From: Paratinospora sagittata
Lineage: Eukaryota > Streptophyta > Magnoliopsida > Ranunculales > Menispermaceae
Assembly: GCA_035771175.1 (NCBI GenBank)
Contig: CM069612.1
Location: forward strand, 29,708,150 to 29,772,149
Length of the DNA stretch: 64,000 nt
Reading direction: 5' to 3'
Shown: in pieces, positions 17,601 through 27,260 of the stretch
Layout: each line of letters starts with the position of its first letter
Position numbering within the stretch: the first letter of the stretch is position 1
Notes under the pieces: model-generated
What the model saw: only the letters and a program-made list of their open reading frames with translations
Told to the model about the DNA's origin: nothing
The model's database searches: none
Made by a program: the position numbers and the translations under genes

Positions 17601-20240
17601 TGAACAAGACTAGTAGAAAGTGCATAGAATATTTTAAATAAGTTTTAGAGGAACCTACCACCAATGTGGAAACAAGCAACCTCATAATAGATAACGTTCA
17701 AAGCAAAATAAAACTTGTAAGTAGCAACGCCAATTCTTCAACATTAGGATTTCAGACTATTTCTCAATAATGATTCATGAAGCAACAAATGAACTCAACA
17801 CAAGAAACTGTCTTTTCTTTCATTTACCATTTCATCCCACCATTATCTATTAAGCGTACTTGAATCTTAGATAATATGATGAAGAAGTTTGATTGAAGCA
17901 CCATATGATTGTGAGTGGAATAGAATTTTGAAGTAGAAGTTTAAAAGGCTGAACATATAGCTGCAAATAATAATAGAAAAACTTAGTCACACCACTTGAT
18001 TTATCTGTGTGCAGTTACTCCATACAAAATCAATTGAAATCAAACAACCCAAGCATCACTTTGATAAGTGGAATCACCCAACGCAAACTTTGATTGAAGT
18101 CCTATCCTTAAAGATGATGACAAATGTCATAATTGGTCTAGCAAAGTTTTATGTTGGCATCATGAGACCAACAATAGTATGCAAATAAACTCAGCATAGA
18201 GAGATTTCATAAATTTATTGAACAAAAAAATATTTGAAAATTTAAGTGTAGAAGAATATCTTAAATTAAGAGTAAAAAATGAAAATTATTATTTCATAGA
18301 ATTAGGGAGCTTGAGATTAGAAAATTAAGAAAAATGAAAATGCAAGGCTTTAGGCCAATCGACATCATAACATGTTTAGAGGAAGCTTTTGATATATTAT
18401 TTACTAAAATTTTATCAACTAAAAAAAAGTTTGATCAGTGATTATTGGAACTCAAGAAACACTAATGATTACTAATTTTAAGAATTTAGACTCAGCTATT
18501 CATGAAAGAGAAATAAGAAATGGTGTCAATTATAAAATTAAAGTATGTTTTCTTAAATGGAGTCGTGCCTCTAGAATACTATATGGTCAATACATTATGT
18601 TAAAGTTAAAAGGAAAAATTTATAAAATCAATATTAGAACAATCATGCTTCATGGAATAAAATATTGAGTAATAAAGAAACAAAACATTGATAAATTAAG
18701 TGCAACAAAGATGTGAATGTTTCAATATATGTATGGGAAAACATTAAACAATAAAAATAAATATAACTTGAAGATGGCAGCAATAGTCTCAAATGAAGAT
18801 AAAATGAGAGAAAAATCAATTACAGTGGTTTGAACATATAGAATGAAGACCATTAGACCGTCGATAAAGAAAAGCAAAATATTAACTATTAATGGTAATG
18901 AAAGAGAAAGAGGAACACTTCAAAGACTAAAAATAAATATGATTAAAAAATATATATACCAACATGTAATATGGTAATAAATTTTAACCTTGATAGATCA
19001 TAGAGTAGAGTAGAAGAAGTATTCAGGAAGCCAACTCCATATGGTTGGAAGAAGCCTTGTTGAATCGCATTGAGTTGTTGTTGTTGTTGTTGTTTTGTTT
19101 TATTCTATTTTTTGTGGTTTTCTTGTTGTGAATGATAACTCCTTTTATGAATTCGTATGGTTAGGTTTTGATTTCCTACAAGAATAATTTCACATTTTCA
19201 CAATCATCCAAGCTGCAAGTAAGATCATGCTTCCTGTGAAACTTGCTATGCCATTAATGAATAAGTTCAGAGTTATTCATTTCCCCCTTTCCTGATACCG
19301 GACTTTACATTGGCTATTAGGAAGCACATACTTGGTGTTTGGAAGGTGGTCACATTATGTTCGTATTAAAAGAATCGTGTTTCACTTACAGAACTTGGCA
19401 AATAAGAGATACACAACATTGATGTATCATCTAAACCAAAAGAGTACTACAAACAACACCAAGATCTGGCGCTCCATCACATGAATGTTTAGCCATTTGA
19501 TACGGTTTTAGTAACTTTCAAGCTTCAAAACAAATCATCCATCAAAGAACCAAAGGGGAAATTTACCAGTCCTTGCATCCTTCACATTGAACCATGAGAT
19601 CATCAGGGTTGTATGGCATTTCGCACTTGCAGTACCTAAAAATGAAACAGAAAACAAGAATCTAACTATCATTTCAATGCCAGTAACAAAAACTAGAAAG
19701 AAGTTACAACGGCAAGAATCACAACTCACACTGCAACTCTGTCCGGTGTGAATCCTCCAGTAGCAGCTTTGTATTCAAATCGGCAGAAGTAGTCCTCAGT
19801 TCCGACATTCTCAAGTTTAGTATAGTTCTTGAATGAGTGAACAATACACTTTCCTTCAATAGTGTGGGCACTCTGCACATCATAGTGATCCGACAAAAAC
19901 AACTCCTTCGCTCCGTGAAACTGTCGTCGGCCACCGAGAGACTCCTCCGGCCGATAGTACCACCTAACTCGTACCTTCACATTGTTTCTATTATCCGCTT
20001 CAATCTTCTCCACTCGAGCAACATAAGGAGGCTTATCAGAGTCCGAAGGTCGCATCAAAACGCAATCTCCAGCTGAGAAAACGCCAGATTATCAAAAACC
20101 GAATCCATCCGAACATCCAAACCAAGAACAGGAAAACTAAAAAAAAAAATACTAAAGGAAATTCTACCTCTGACAACTTTGTTGGTTCCTTTGATGGTAT
20201 ACGAATCCAAATCTCTCTTGCCTGGTTTCGTCTTCGCCAT
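11651..20240 (-). CDS. EBS: BAH-PHD chromatin reader, EBS/SHL type
   Basis: Exons on the minus strand: 20240-20168, 20072-19730, 19635-19567, 17370-17232, 11677-11651 (651 nt, 216 aa; all GT-AG, phases agree). It begins [20 protein letters not shown], the EBS-type start. A BAH domain (about 24-138) includes [24 protein letters not shown] finger follows with C4HC3 ligands C141, C143, C156, C159, H164, C167, C183, C186, and the protein ends in basic VEPKRRKR. In Arabidopsis, EBS reads H3K27me3 through BAH and H3K4me3 through PHD and represses flowering genes in the nucleus (family knowledge). The N-terminus favours EBS over its paralogue SHL. Introns 3 (2196 bp) and 4 (5554 bp) are swollen with transposons; exon 5 carries only 8 residues and the stop. 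Reading through the exon 4 donor would give a different short tail. Confidence 0.93.
12955..13605. repeat. Possible decayed MITE in EBS intron 4
   Basis: Both borders contain fragments of an inverted AAGGC/GCCTT theme (CACTTAAGGCGATGAGC near 12980, CACTTGATGCCTTGACTA near 13583). The ends cannot be placed and no duplication was found. Confidence 0.25.
13800..14686. mobile_element. hAT-type MITE in EBS intron 4
   Basis: The left end CAATGTTTTCAAGGC (13800-13814) and the reverse complement of the right end, CAGTGTTTTCAAGGC (14686-14672), match at 14 of 15 positions. Flanks ATTTAAAA (13792-13799) and ATTTAAAG (14687-14694) are a 7/8 match of the 8-bp size used by hAT transposases. The 887-bp interior has no transposase. 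It contains an imperfect internal duplication (around 14160-14230 and 14268-14335). Confidence 0.75.
15429..15968. mobile_element. Probable hAT-like MITE in EBS intron 4
   Basis: It is rich in TTTGGTTTGG and its complement. The ends are roughly inverted (TAGGAGTATGCATAG at the left; CAGCGGTGTTCATGG as the reverse complement at the right). A related sequence occurs at about 56560-56760. I found no matching 8-bp flanks, so the ends are tentative. Confidence 0.4.
18436..19097 (+). pseudogene. RTE-clade LINE 3' remnant in EBS intron 3
   Basis: The + strand, read across several stops and frame breaks, gives the C-terminal part of an RTE-type reverse transcriptase. [36 protein letters not shown] and NEDKMRE correspond to the LKW-ASGVLCD, KLKGKFYR-AIRP-MLYG and NE-EDKMRE blocks of plant RTE elements. 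The remnant ends in a (GTT)n tail at about 19073-19094, the usual 3' end of this clade. It lies antisense to EBS. The endonuclease and the catalytic YXDD region are absent or unrecognisable. Confidence 0.75.
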
Positions 20241-20530
20241 GATTACCGAGTTTCTCTGTTCTGATCGCAAGTACGATCTCTACTCGAACCAGTGAACGAA
20301 ATCGAGCTCGACCAGTACCAATCTGAAGCTCTTTCAACGAAGAAATTAAGAAACTAAACGCATTGTGTATGAGACATCTCTAGATTTCGATGTTTTCAAG
20401 TGATTGAAGTGAAAACAGTAGTTGTTCAGACACTCGATTTCAGGGGGAGAGAAACAGAAGCCCTAGCTCTTCGGCGAGAAAGACTAGAAGGTGCCTATTT
20501 TCTCATGCGAGAGAGCATGAACAGTGTCGT
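20241..20530 (-). promoter_or_regulatory. EBS 5' leader and proximal promoter
   Basis: GC-richer sequence directly upstream of the EBS ATG, with CTCTCC and AAACCCT-like (plus-strand AGCCCTAGC at ~20460) motifs common in plant leaders. No transcription start can be fixed from sequence alone. Confidence 0.35.
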
Positions 20531-21334
20531 CCACATCACCAAATCAGTACATTTATGCTATCGTATTTAATGGTTTCATACGTATGCATCCACATCTTCA
20601 TACGTACGAAATACGGTTCGATCCAGTGCTCCAGTATAATGACGAGCATTTGGCGTTTGAATATCATGCACCGTACACTCTCGATCAAACGGTGCAAATG
20701 TGTTTCTTCCTGAAAAAAGTGGCTATTTGGTGGGTTGTGATTTAAGCGTACGAAGATGGTAAGTACGTGCGAGTACACTGTCCGTTTCCTCTGTTTTTTT
20801 TCCGCGGATAAAATCATTTTGAACAGCGGGGGAGATGAAACGCTGGCCAGGGTTTAACAGGTGATCTGGTGGTGCGGGAGCCATGGACTTAGCCTACTTT
20901 CAACCATCCTAGCCGTTTCATTTAAACCATCAATCTTTCTGATGATGGGATGATCAGGTCAAATGGAGGCCATTCTTCACCGTCATGCTTGATTGCAGGT
21001 ACGCCCCTTGTGCCTCTAGTTTGAGTTTCTTGCTTGTGAGACTTATATTTCATATATAAGATTGAATCCATGGAAGGGCCACGTGTTTTAGATGCTATTG
21101 AGTGCTTTATTTATATGAACTAATGATACGGCGAATTGTACATAATGAAAAAAATTTAGAGCCTTTAAAGTTTATTGTTGTCTAATTATTAATCACCAAG
21201 TGTCAACGGTAGTTTAAACCTTAGTAGTTGAGGGCCATAGTGAATCAGTGGACATATATATGGACCAGACAGTAAAAACTATATATAGTGACCCTACTAA
21301 GATAGTCTTTAATCATGAAAGTGGATAAACTAGA
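20531..21334. other. Intergenic, EBS to LEA-like gene (proximal part)
   Basis: No gene recognised. It is a mixed sequence with several TACGTACG-like palindromic hexamers near 20580-20610. Confidence 0.4.
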
Positions 21335-21540
21335 CCAATACGGAATTGGTAAAGATGTGGCTTTAGAATACAAAGGTTTTAGGTTCAACTCTTGTCACAG
21401 TCTCACCCTAAGATAATGAAGATTAATGGGTCAGGAATGAGTCTGATACTTCCTCGAGAGTGTGGTATGGTGATGGATAGTGTTAAAATTGGTTATACAA
21501 CTAACTACTAATATTGTTTCTTAAAAAAAAAAAAAAAAAA
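21335..21540 (+). mobile_element. tRNA-derived SINE with poly-A tail and TSD
   Basis: The element begins just after AAAGTGGATAAACTAGA (21318-21334) and ends in a long poly-A run directly before the same 17-bp string (21540-21556). This is a clear L1-type target-site duplication. Within it, AGGTTCAACTC near 21381 fits an RNA polymerase III box B. It has no coding capacity. Confidence 0.85.
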
Positions 21541-21556
21541 AAGTGGATAAACTAGA

Positions 21557-22549
21557 ACCAAATCCCACCTCATTAAGGGAATGAGGTGTCAATCACTACT
21601 AGAGCAAGTATTTTTTTTTATTTTTTCTTATTTTCTTTCAATGGGTGCTAAGTTTTGATAGTTTTTTTTTTTTTTTCATTGGGTAAGCAAATGAGTTTAT
21701 TGAGAAGAAGAATGGAAAAAGATTGTACTCTCAACAAAAAAAAAAAAACATCCATGGTATCTCTAGTAACAATGTATGGTAGCCAATTCCATAGAAATTG
21801 GTGAGAGAAATTAACATACGTCACGCTTGGTTTTGTGATAAAAATATCTTTTTTCATTAATGAGGTTAAAGGTTCAATTCTTCTAGAGTTATATCGTTAT
21901 TAGTGGATTATTATCTCATGATTTGTTATGAAAACTTTATATTGGGCCATAGCATCCTCGGTTGGCTTCTCCACTTTGTTTATACTTTCACAAGTCTTAT
22001 AGTGCTACTATTATGTTCACTGGTTCAGTCTTTCTTGATCTATAGAGTTGTCTTTTTGATTTTTTTTTTTTTTTTTTTTATCTATTGGAAAAAAAGAACG
22101 GCGAAATAAGAAAACACTCGAAAGCCAATTGATAGCATTTGATGTTGGTCTACCAAATCTTTTTTTTAAGAAAAACACAAAAGAGAACAGATCTGCCCCC
22201 ACCACAAGATGATATCTATGGCAAGGAACAAAACAACGCACTCAAACATCTGGAAACCAGAGAGCACAGGTGAGTGAATGAGTAGCAGAAAGACAAATGC
22301 GAAATTCCTAAGAAGCACAAAGGCATTCAGAATGAGTAGGAGGTTTTGTTTCAATCAAAGGAAAAACTCAGATGAAGCTTGTTCCTCATCATGCCAATCT
22401 GCATCTCTGAAATCAATCAATACACTTTATGACTAAAAAGGAAAATCAGATTTCATTGGGCAAAAAAAAAACAAAAAGATGAAATAGATAATGGATTTGA
22501 AGGAGGAGATTTCTTTCAGACAAATACCTCGATTTGTCGTCACGAAGAA
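21557..22549. other. Intergenic, A/T-tract rich
   Basis: Contains long T and A runs (about 21608-21680, 21738-21749, 22060-22079). The open frames present are low-complexity Phe/Lys products of these runs. No gene supported. Confidence 0.4.
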
Positions 22550-22554
22550 TGGAT

Positions 22555-22835
22555 GAAAAAGATCGGACTCGGCTCAGTGGTTACTCAGAATGCGAAATTA
22601 GACTCCTTAAGGGAGGTCTCGAGTTCGATTCTGGGGGAGACCCTTTACTATTCATGAGTGAATAGTAGGGATAAATAATCGTTTTGATGTAGACCAGCTG
22701 CGATTGGGTTGCTACATGACGATAGGACAATATTATGTGGTACTATAGTTAGGCGTTCGCCCCGAGGGGTACGCCCACACCTAGGTAGGGGACACGCTGT
22801 GCAACTCAGGATCATCATAATAGTAATCATCTTAA
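22555..22835 (+). mobile_element. tRNA-derived SINE
   Basis: CGGCTCAGTGG at about 22571 matches box A, and GAGTTCGATTC at about 22621 matches box B with normal spacing. A GC-rich body of about 200 bp follows, ending in an ATC/ATA-rich tail. No protein is encoded. The target-site duplication is not clear. Confidence 0.7.
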
Positions 22836-22879
22836 AGAAATCTCCCCACTCGCCTCTGAAATCAACAAAACTTTTGATT

Positions 22880-23065
22880 GATCCAACTACCATAAATCTT
22901 AAAGGGATGTTCCTTGTAATCCATTCCTCAATTCTGCTTTGATGGCTCATGTAGTAGAAAATAAATTAAAGATTTGCGAGTGTGTCCTTGCTCTTCGTTT
23001 TGGTCACAATCTGAAAGAAACAATTCAGTATGATGATGCAATATTGGTTACTTCAATAATCCATT
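22880..23065 (+). repeat. Diverged copy of the LEA-like gene's 3' flank
   Basis: Lines up with about 26900-27085 over roughly 170 bp. Both share TCCTTGTAATCCATTC, CTTCTGCTT/ATTCTGCTT, AAAGATTTGC and GAAACAATT in the same order and orientation. At 26.9 kb this is the 3' flank of the LEA-like gene, so this piece may be the end of a lost duplicate gene or a dispersed repeat. Confidence 0.6.
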
Positions 23066-23446
23066 GTGGGTGTAATAACATGAAAATCTATTGTCTAAAA
23101 GAAAATAAATGCTTTTTAGAAAAATAATGTCCCTAATTAATTGATGAGCCTAAATCAACTAGAAACAATCTAACTGCATACCCAAAATAGAACAACAAAA
23201 ACAAAAGACTTTTACGTGACTCCGACGAAAGCTCATTATTAAGAGTGGTACAATTCTAATTTTTACTTACAGGCACCAACATGGTACATTATACACAGAG
23301 TAAGGAACTAGGAATTTATTAGATAAGCACGTACGTACTTGGACGCCTGTCGGACATAGAAAAGAACTAGGCACAGGAACCCAAAGGCGCGATGGGAGAA
23401 CCAACATACATAGGTGACCTTACTTTGAGAGTGAGGGGACTTGAAC

Positions 23447-24163
23447 TAGTGGTGTAAGTCAATCTAACTAGCTTGACCGTATTGAATCAAACCCGACGGA
23501 TTGGAATGGGTTGGGTTAAAAAATTCTAACTTAAACTAATTTGGGTCGGTTCACGGGTTGAGAGCTTAAAAAATTGACACAACCCAACCCGAACCAATTT
23601 ATAACCCTTACTCTAAAAATATTCATTCCCTCTCGTTCTATATGAAGATTGAAGCTTGGAATTGACTCAAACTCATTAGTTTTTCGCGTTATTAACAACT
23701 TAATGCTACTTTGAACCGTTTTGAATTTATATTTCTGGTTGTAACGAAACTCTTTTAATAAAACTCTTCTTAATTTATATTTGTCATATTATGATATGAT
23801 ATTTATATTTGTCATATTGTGATATAGTGGTTGATGAATGTAATTTATTTAAAACATCTTGATATTTATGGTTAATTTGAAATTATTGTTATTTATACAT
23901 GTTGATATAATTGTATTTGATTAAAATATTACATGTTTGATGTCTTTTAGTGTAGAATTTGTAAGTAAAATTTATAAGTATAATTTAATCCACTTCAAGA
24001 TTCTCTAATCGAATGACCAATCCAACTCAACCCAAACTAGAAACGGGTTGGGTTAGATTGGGTTGAGGGATGATTTAATTTGGGTTGGATTCTAATTTTT
24101 TTAACCTGAACTAATTTGAGTTGAGTTAAAATTTGACTCCAACCCAACCCATTACACCCCTTA
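23447..24163 (+). mobile_element. hAT-type MITE, copy A
   Basis: A 717-bp element between perfect 8-bp flanks ACTTGAAC (23439-23446 and 24164-24171). Its ends are near-inverted: TAGTGGTGTAA at the left, and TAAGGGGTGTAA as the reverse complement of the right. The subterminal zones are rich in GGGTTGGGTT and its complement. It is visibly homologous end to end, in the same orientation, with the element at 61351-62064. No transposase. Confidence 0.85.
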
Positions 24164-24171
24164 ACTTGAAC

Positions 24172-24971
24172 CATAAAATAACAAAAAGTGGATTGCCAAA
24201 ACGATCCAAGAATTTGACCCAAAATTATACACTCGGTATGAAGGTCAAAATTCAACCCAAATCAAATAATTTAGATTGTGAAAAATAGAACCCATCCCGA
24301 ACCAACATAGCTCCTTAACCTAGTCTAACCTAAATCGAACTTGTTTGAGTTGGCCACTCGGGTTGAGATATGTTAGACTTCTCCAATAATAAACATCAAT
24401 TATATTTCAAATATAACTAAATTAACTTGCAAATTCAACAACAATACTTACAGAGATTACACGACCGGTTGCAATTTGAGTTTGGAGAGGTTTTGCAACT
24501 TTAAGTTTGGTTTGGTTGGAATTGAGATTGAGTTAAGTGAGGTTCGAAAATCTCAACCTAAGACCTGAATCATACCGTTTGAGTTAGGATTTTGCAACCA
24601 ACCTAACCCAATCACATCGATCAATCTAACCTAACCCACCGATTCGGATTAGCTTACACCCCTGCTAACTACTTACCACATCCATTTCTCTAACAGTAAA
24701 AGGTTGCTTCTTTGAACGGATCACTGCCCACTCAACATCAATCGTTATTTTCTTCATAAATCCAATTTTCTTGGGAAAAAAAAAAAAAAAAGGTCTTGCA
24801 TGAAGGCGAGGGCATGGCACGACAACGGGCTGCCACGTGTTCAGTGGAACATGCTTTGCGATCATCGCTATCCATTCAGTATGTTTCCCTTAAATTCTGT
24901 TAAACCCATTTAATTCTTTAATTTTCCTTTTGCTTCTGTTACCGCTTTGCATTTCAAGTAATTCAGACGAC
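24172..24971. other. Upstream region of the LEA-like gene, with further AACCCAACC-rich repeat
   Basis: 24260-24667 is another stretch of (A)ACCCAA-type repeat ending GCTTACACCCCTGCTA, probably a second truncated hAT-like element. 24670-24971 contains the likely promoter and 5' UTR of the gene at 24972; no TATA box stands out. Confidence 0.4.
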
Positions 24972-26799
24972 ATGGGTCACCGTCTTCTTCTCTTCATACC
25001 ACGTTCTTCTCTGTTGAAACCTGCGATTTCAACACCATCGTCGCTTTGCCAGGCCATCAAGGTACCTGACAACTGAAATTAAACCGCTTCCAACGTTTTT
25101 CGATCTTTTTTTTTTTTTTTTTCTCCTTGATTGCAAGAGCTTTCATATGCAAAGTTCGTCGATTTGTTAGTACTTAATGAGTAGAGAAAGTAGTACAAGA
25201 TTGTATTTGTAATTAAACATATCGCGTGTGTGTATACATGATAAAATTATGAAGGGGAAGATTTAGTTGAGATTCTTGGTGAAAGCATGATTAATGAGTG
25301 GTTGAAGGTATTCTTTAATATTTAGTTATATTATTGTAATGGTTGAAGGATATTACTGGAGTAAGGACTTATCTTTTTGATTACTATAATATGATCTCGT
25401 AAAGCTTATGTTTATTTTTTGGTCCGTAGCCATTAAAGGCAGTTTGGTTATTTTGGTATGGATTAGGTTTTCTAACCTGATTTTTTTGGTTATTGCACTG
25501 TACAGCGTGTGAAAAAAATAGGTTGTAACCATTCGGATTCTCTAAAGAAAAGATGTTTTATATACGTTGGGTGACAACATAATTTTTAACGTTGACAGTT
25601 AATATTTTTTTTTCAAACACATGGATCTCCAAGAAAGATTGGGTGTCAATGTTAAAAAATAGCATTACTCTTCTCTAAATTAGTCAATTTGTTTTTCATC
25701 TTCTATTGACTTAGTTTTAATTTCAATATTCGCTAAATTATGTAAATCTTCGTATGGCTTTTTTTTTTTTTTTTCTTTTTTTTTTTTGAGTTTGATTCCA
25801 GATTTACACCGTTTTATTTTTGTGCTTAATTTGCATTTCGCTTTTCTGCATATAACAATTCTGGAAGAAAAAGATCATGACGACATCTCTTTCATGCATT
25901 TTTAGAACCTTTAAGGATAGGGATGAAATTGAATGCTTTAATAGTGCTTGGGGAAAGTGAGTTTATCTAATAGCAGCGATCATGGTGGGACAGCTTTGAA
26001 GTGCCATCTTTATCGTAATCTTAAATGATTTTCACTCCAAAGGTTTCTTGTGTAACTCCATTTTCCAAAACATTTTGAGAGCAATTTGCACGTTCACATT
26101 CATTGAATTATTATTACACACTTTGAAATATTTACAACATAAAGTGTCCAATAAGTGAAGGTTTAATTGCATATGCAATTACATTTTTAGTTAAAAATTA
26201 GCAATTTCTAGGATTCAATAATACACTTGGGAGGTGTACTCGGGCTCCTTAGTACCTCATAGATAGATTAAGAAAAATGTTAATTTAATTATAATAAATA
26301 CACCTTTCAGTGCAACTATACAGCCATGTTTCATAAATTAATACAGAGTTGTTTAATATACGGGACTTCTTGTTGATTAAAAGGGCTTGGGCATTTTCAA
26401 GTAAACGTTGCTTCATGTTGACTTATGTTACTTTCTTGCAGCCATTCTTAATTTCAATGTCTGTCACCAAATTTGAACCCTTTGCCCAGTGTCTGCACTA
26501 AGTTTGAAATCTGTTTTGTTGTATTTTGATGCCTACTTCAGTGTTACAGTATGTATAAAGATGATGATGATGATGATGATGATGGTGACCGAGCAATAGG
26601 GGAGAAGGCAAGATCAACGGCAGAAGAGTTCAGCAGGGTGGCCAAGGAAAAGGCAGCTGCAGTAAGGCGGAGTCAGACTATCGATGCAGCTTTTGATGGC
26701 TTAGCTGCACAAGTTGGTGAGTCTGATTATGAAGAGGCCAAGAAAAAGCTCGGGGAAACCATAGACAAGGGTGCCCAAGAAAAGACGAGCAAGGAATAA
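24972..26799 (+). CDS. Small mitochondrial LEA-like acidic protein
   Basis: Exons 24972-25061 and 26542-26799 (348 nt, 115 aa), with one 1480-bp GT-AG intron. I chose the acceptor CTTCAG at 26536-26541 because it keeps phase 0; the next AG, at 26548-26549, would break the frame. Residues 1-30 are basic and hydrophobic with Ser/Pro and no acid (MGHRLLLFIPRSSLLKPAIS...), as in a mitochondrial presequence. Then come CYS, eight consecutive Asp encoded by (GAT)8, and a highly charged helical part (GEKARSTAEEFSRVAKEKAA, and KKKLGETIDKGAQEK) resembling the 11-mer-like helices of group 3 LEA-type proteins. Such proteins are thought to protect membranes or enzymes on drying (family knowledge). Exact function unknown; the two-exon model is inferred. 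Confidence 0.7.
26560..26583 (+). repeat. (GAT)8 microsatellite coding poly-Asp
   Basis: Eight uninterrupted GAT codons near the start of the mature LEA-like protein. Length variation would change the Asp run without breaking the frame. Confidence 0.9.
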
Positions 26800-27260
26800 T
26801 AGTTCTACACAAGCATGGTGATAGTAGTTATTTGAACAAAATAAGAATGTATGCAGCCGCTGTGTTAATTATTGATAATAAGAAGTTTCCAAGACATTCT
26901 GCATTGGCCCCAGCCAAGTAATCTCACGGGGATGCTCCTTGTAATCCATTCTTCACTTCTGCTTAGATGGCTGTAGTAGATATAAATCAAAGATTTGCAA
27001 TTGTGTTCTTGCTCTTCTTTTGCTAGCAATCCGAAGAAACAATTAAGTAGATTATGAGATGCAGTTGGCATTGAAATATAACTAGATATCCACTTTGAAC
27101 CCAAATGGGATGGACAAATATGTATTTATTATGTGAGGTACTGCAAGTTTAAAACCTAAGACATTGAAATACAACATTTGTTTCTGAAGAAACTTGGAAG
27201 ACAAGAAAAATCTCTTTTTGTCACTAATAAGCTTCTACTTACTCATGAATGTAAGCTACG
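26800..27260. other. Convergent 3' region between the LEA-like gene and uL4m
   Basis: Holds the 3' UTRs of both genes. 26900-27085 has a diverged copy at 22880-23065. Confidence 0.5.

Noticed and set aside
22555..22640. Functional tRNA gene
   Set aside because: Boxes A and B are present but the arms do not pair as a cloverleaf and a SINE body follows. The same applies at 3345, 21335 and 39225.
24164..24667. Second complete hAT MITE ending GCTTACACCCCTG
   Set aside because: A right end is visible but no matching left end or 8-bp duplication could be found.
26550..26799. LEA-like gene starting at ATG 26551 as a single exon
   Set aside because: A start directly at a splice-acceptor-like position, with an in-phase presequence exon upstream (24972-25061), is better explained by the two-exon model.
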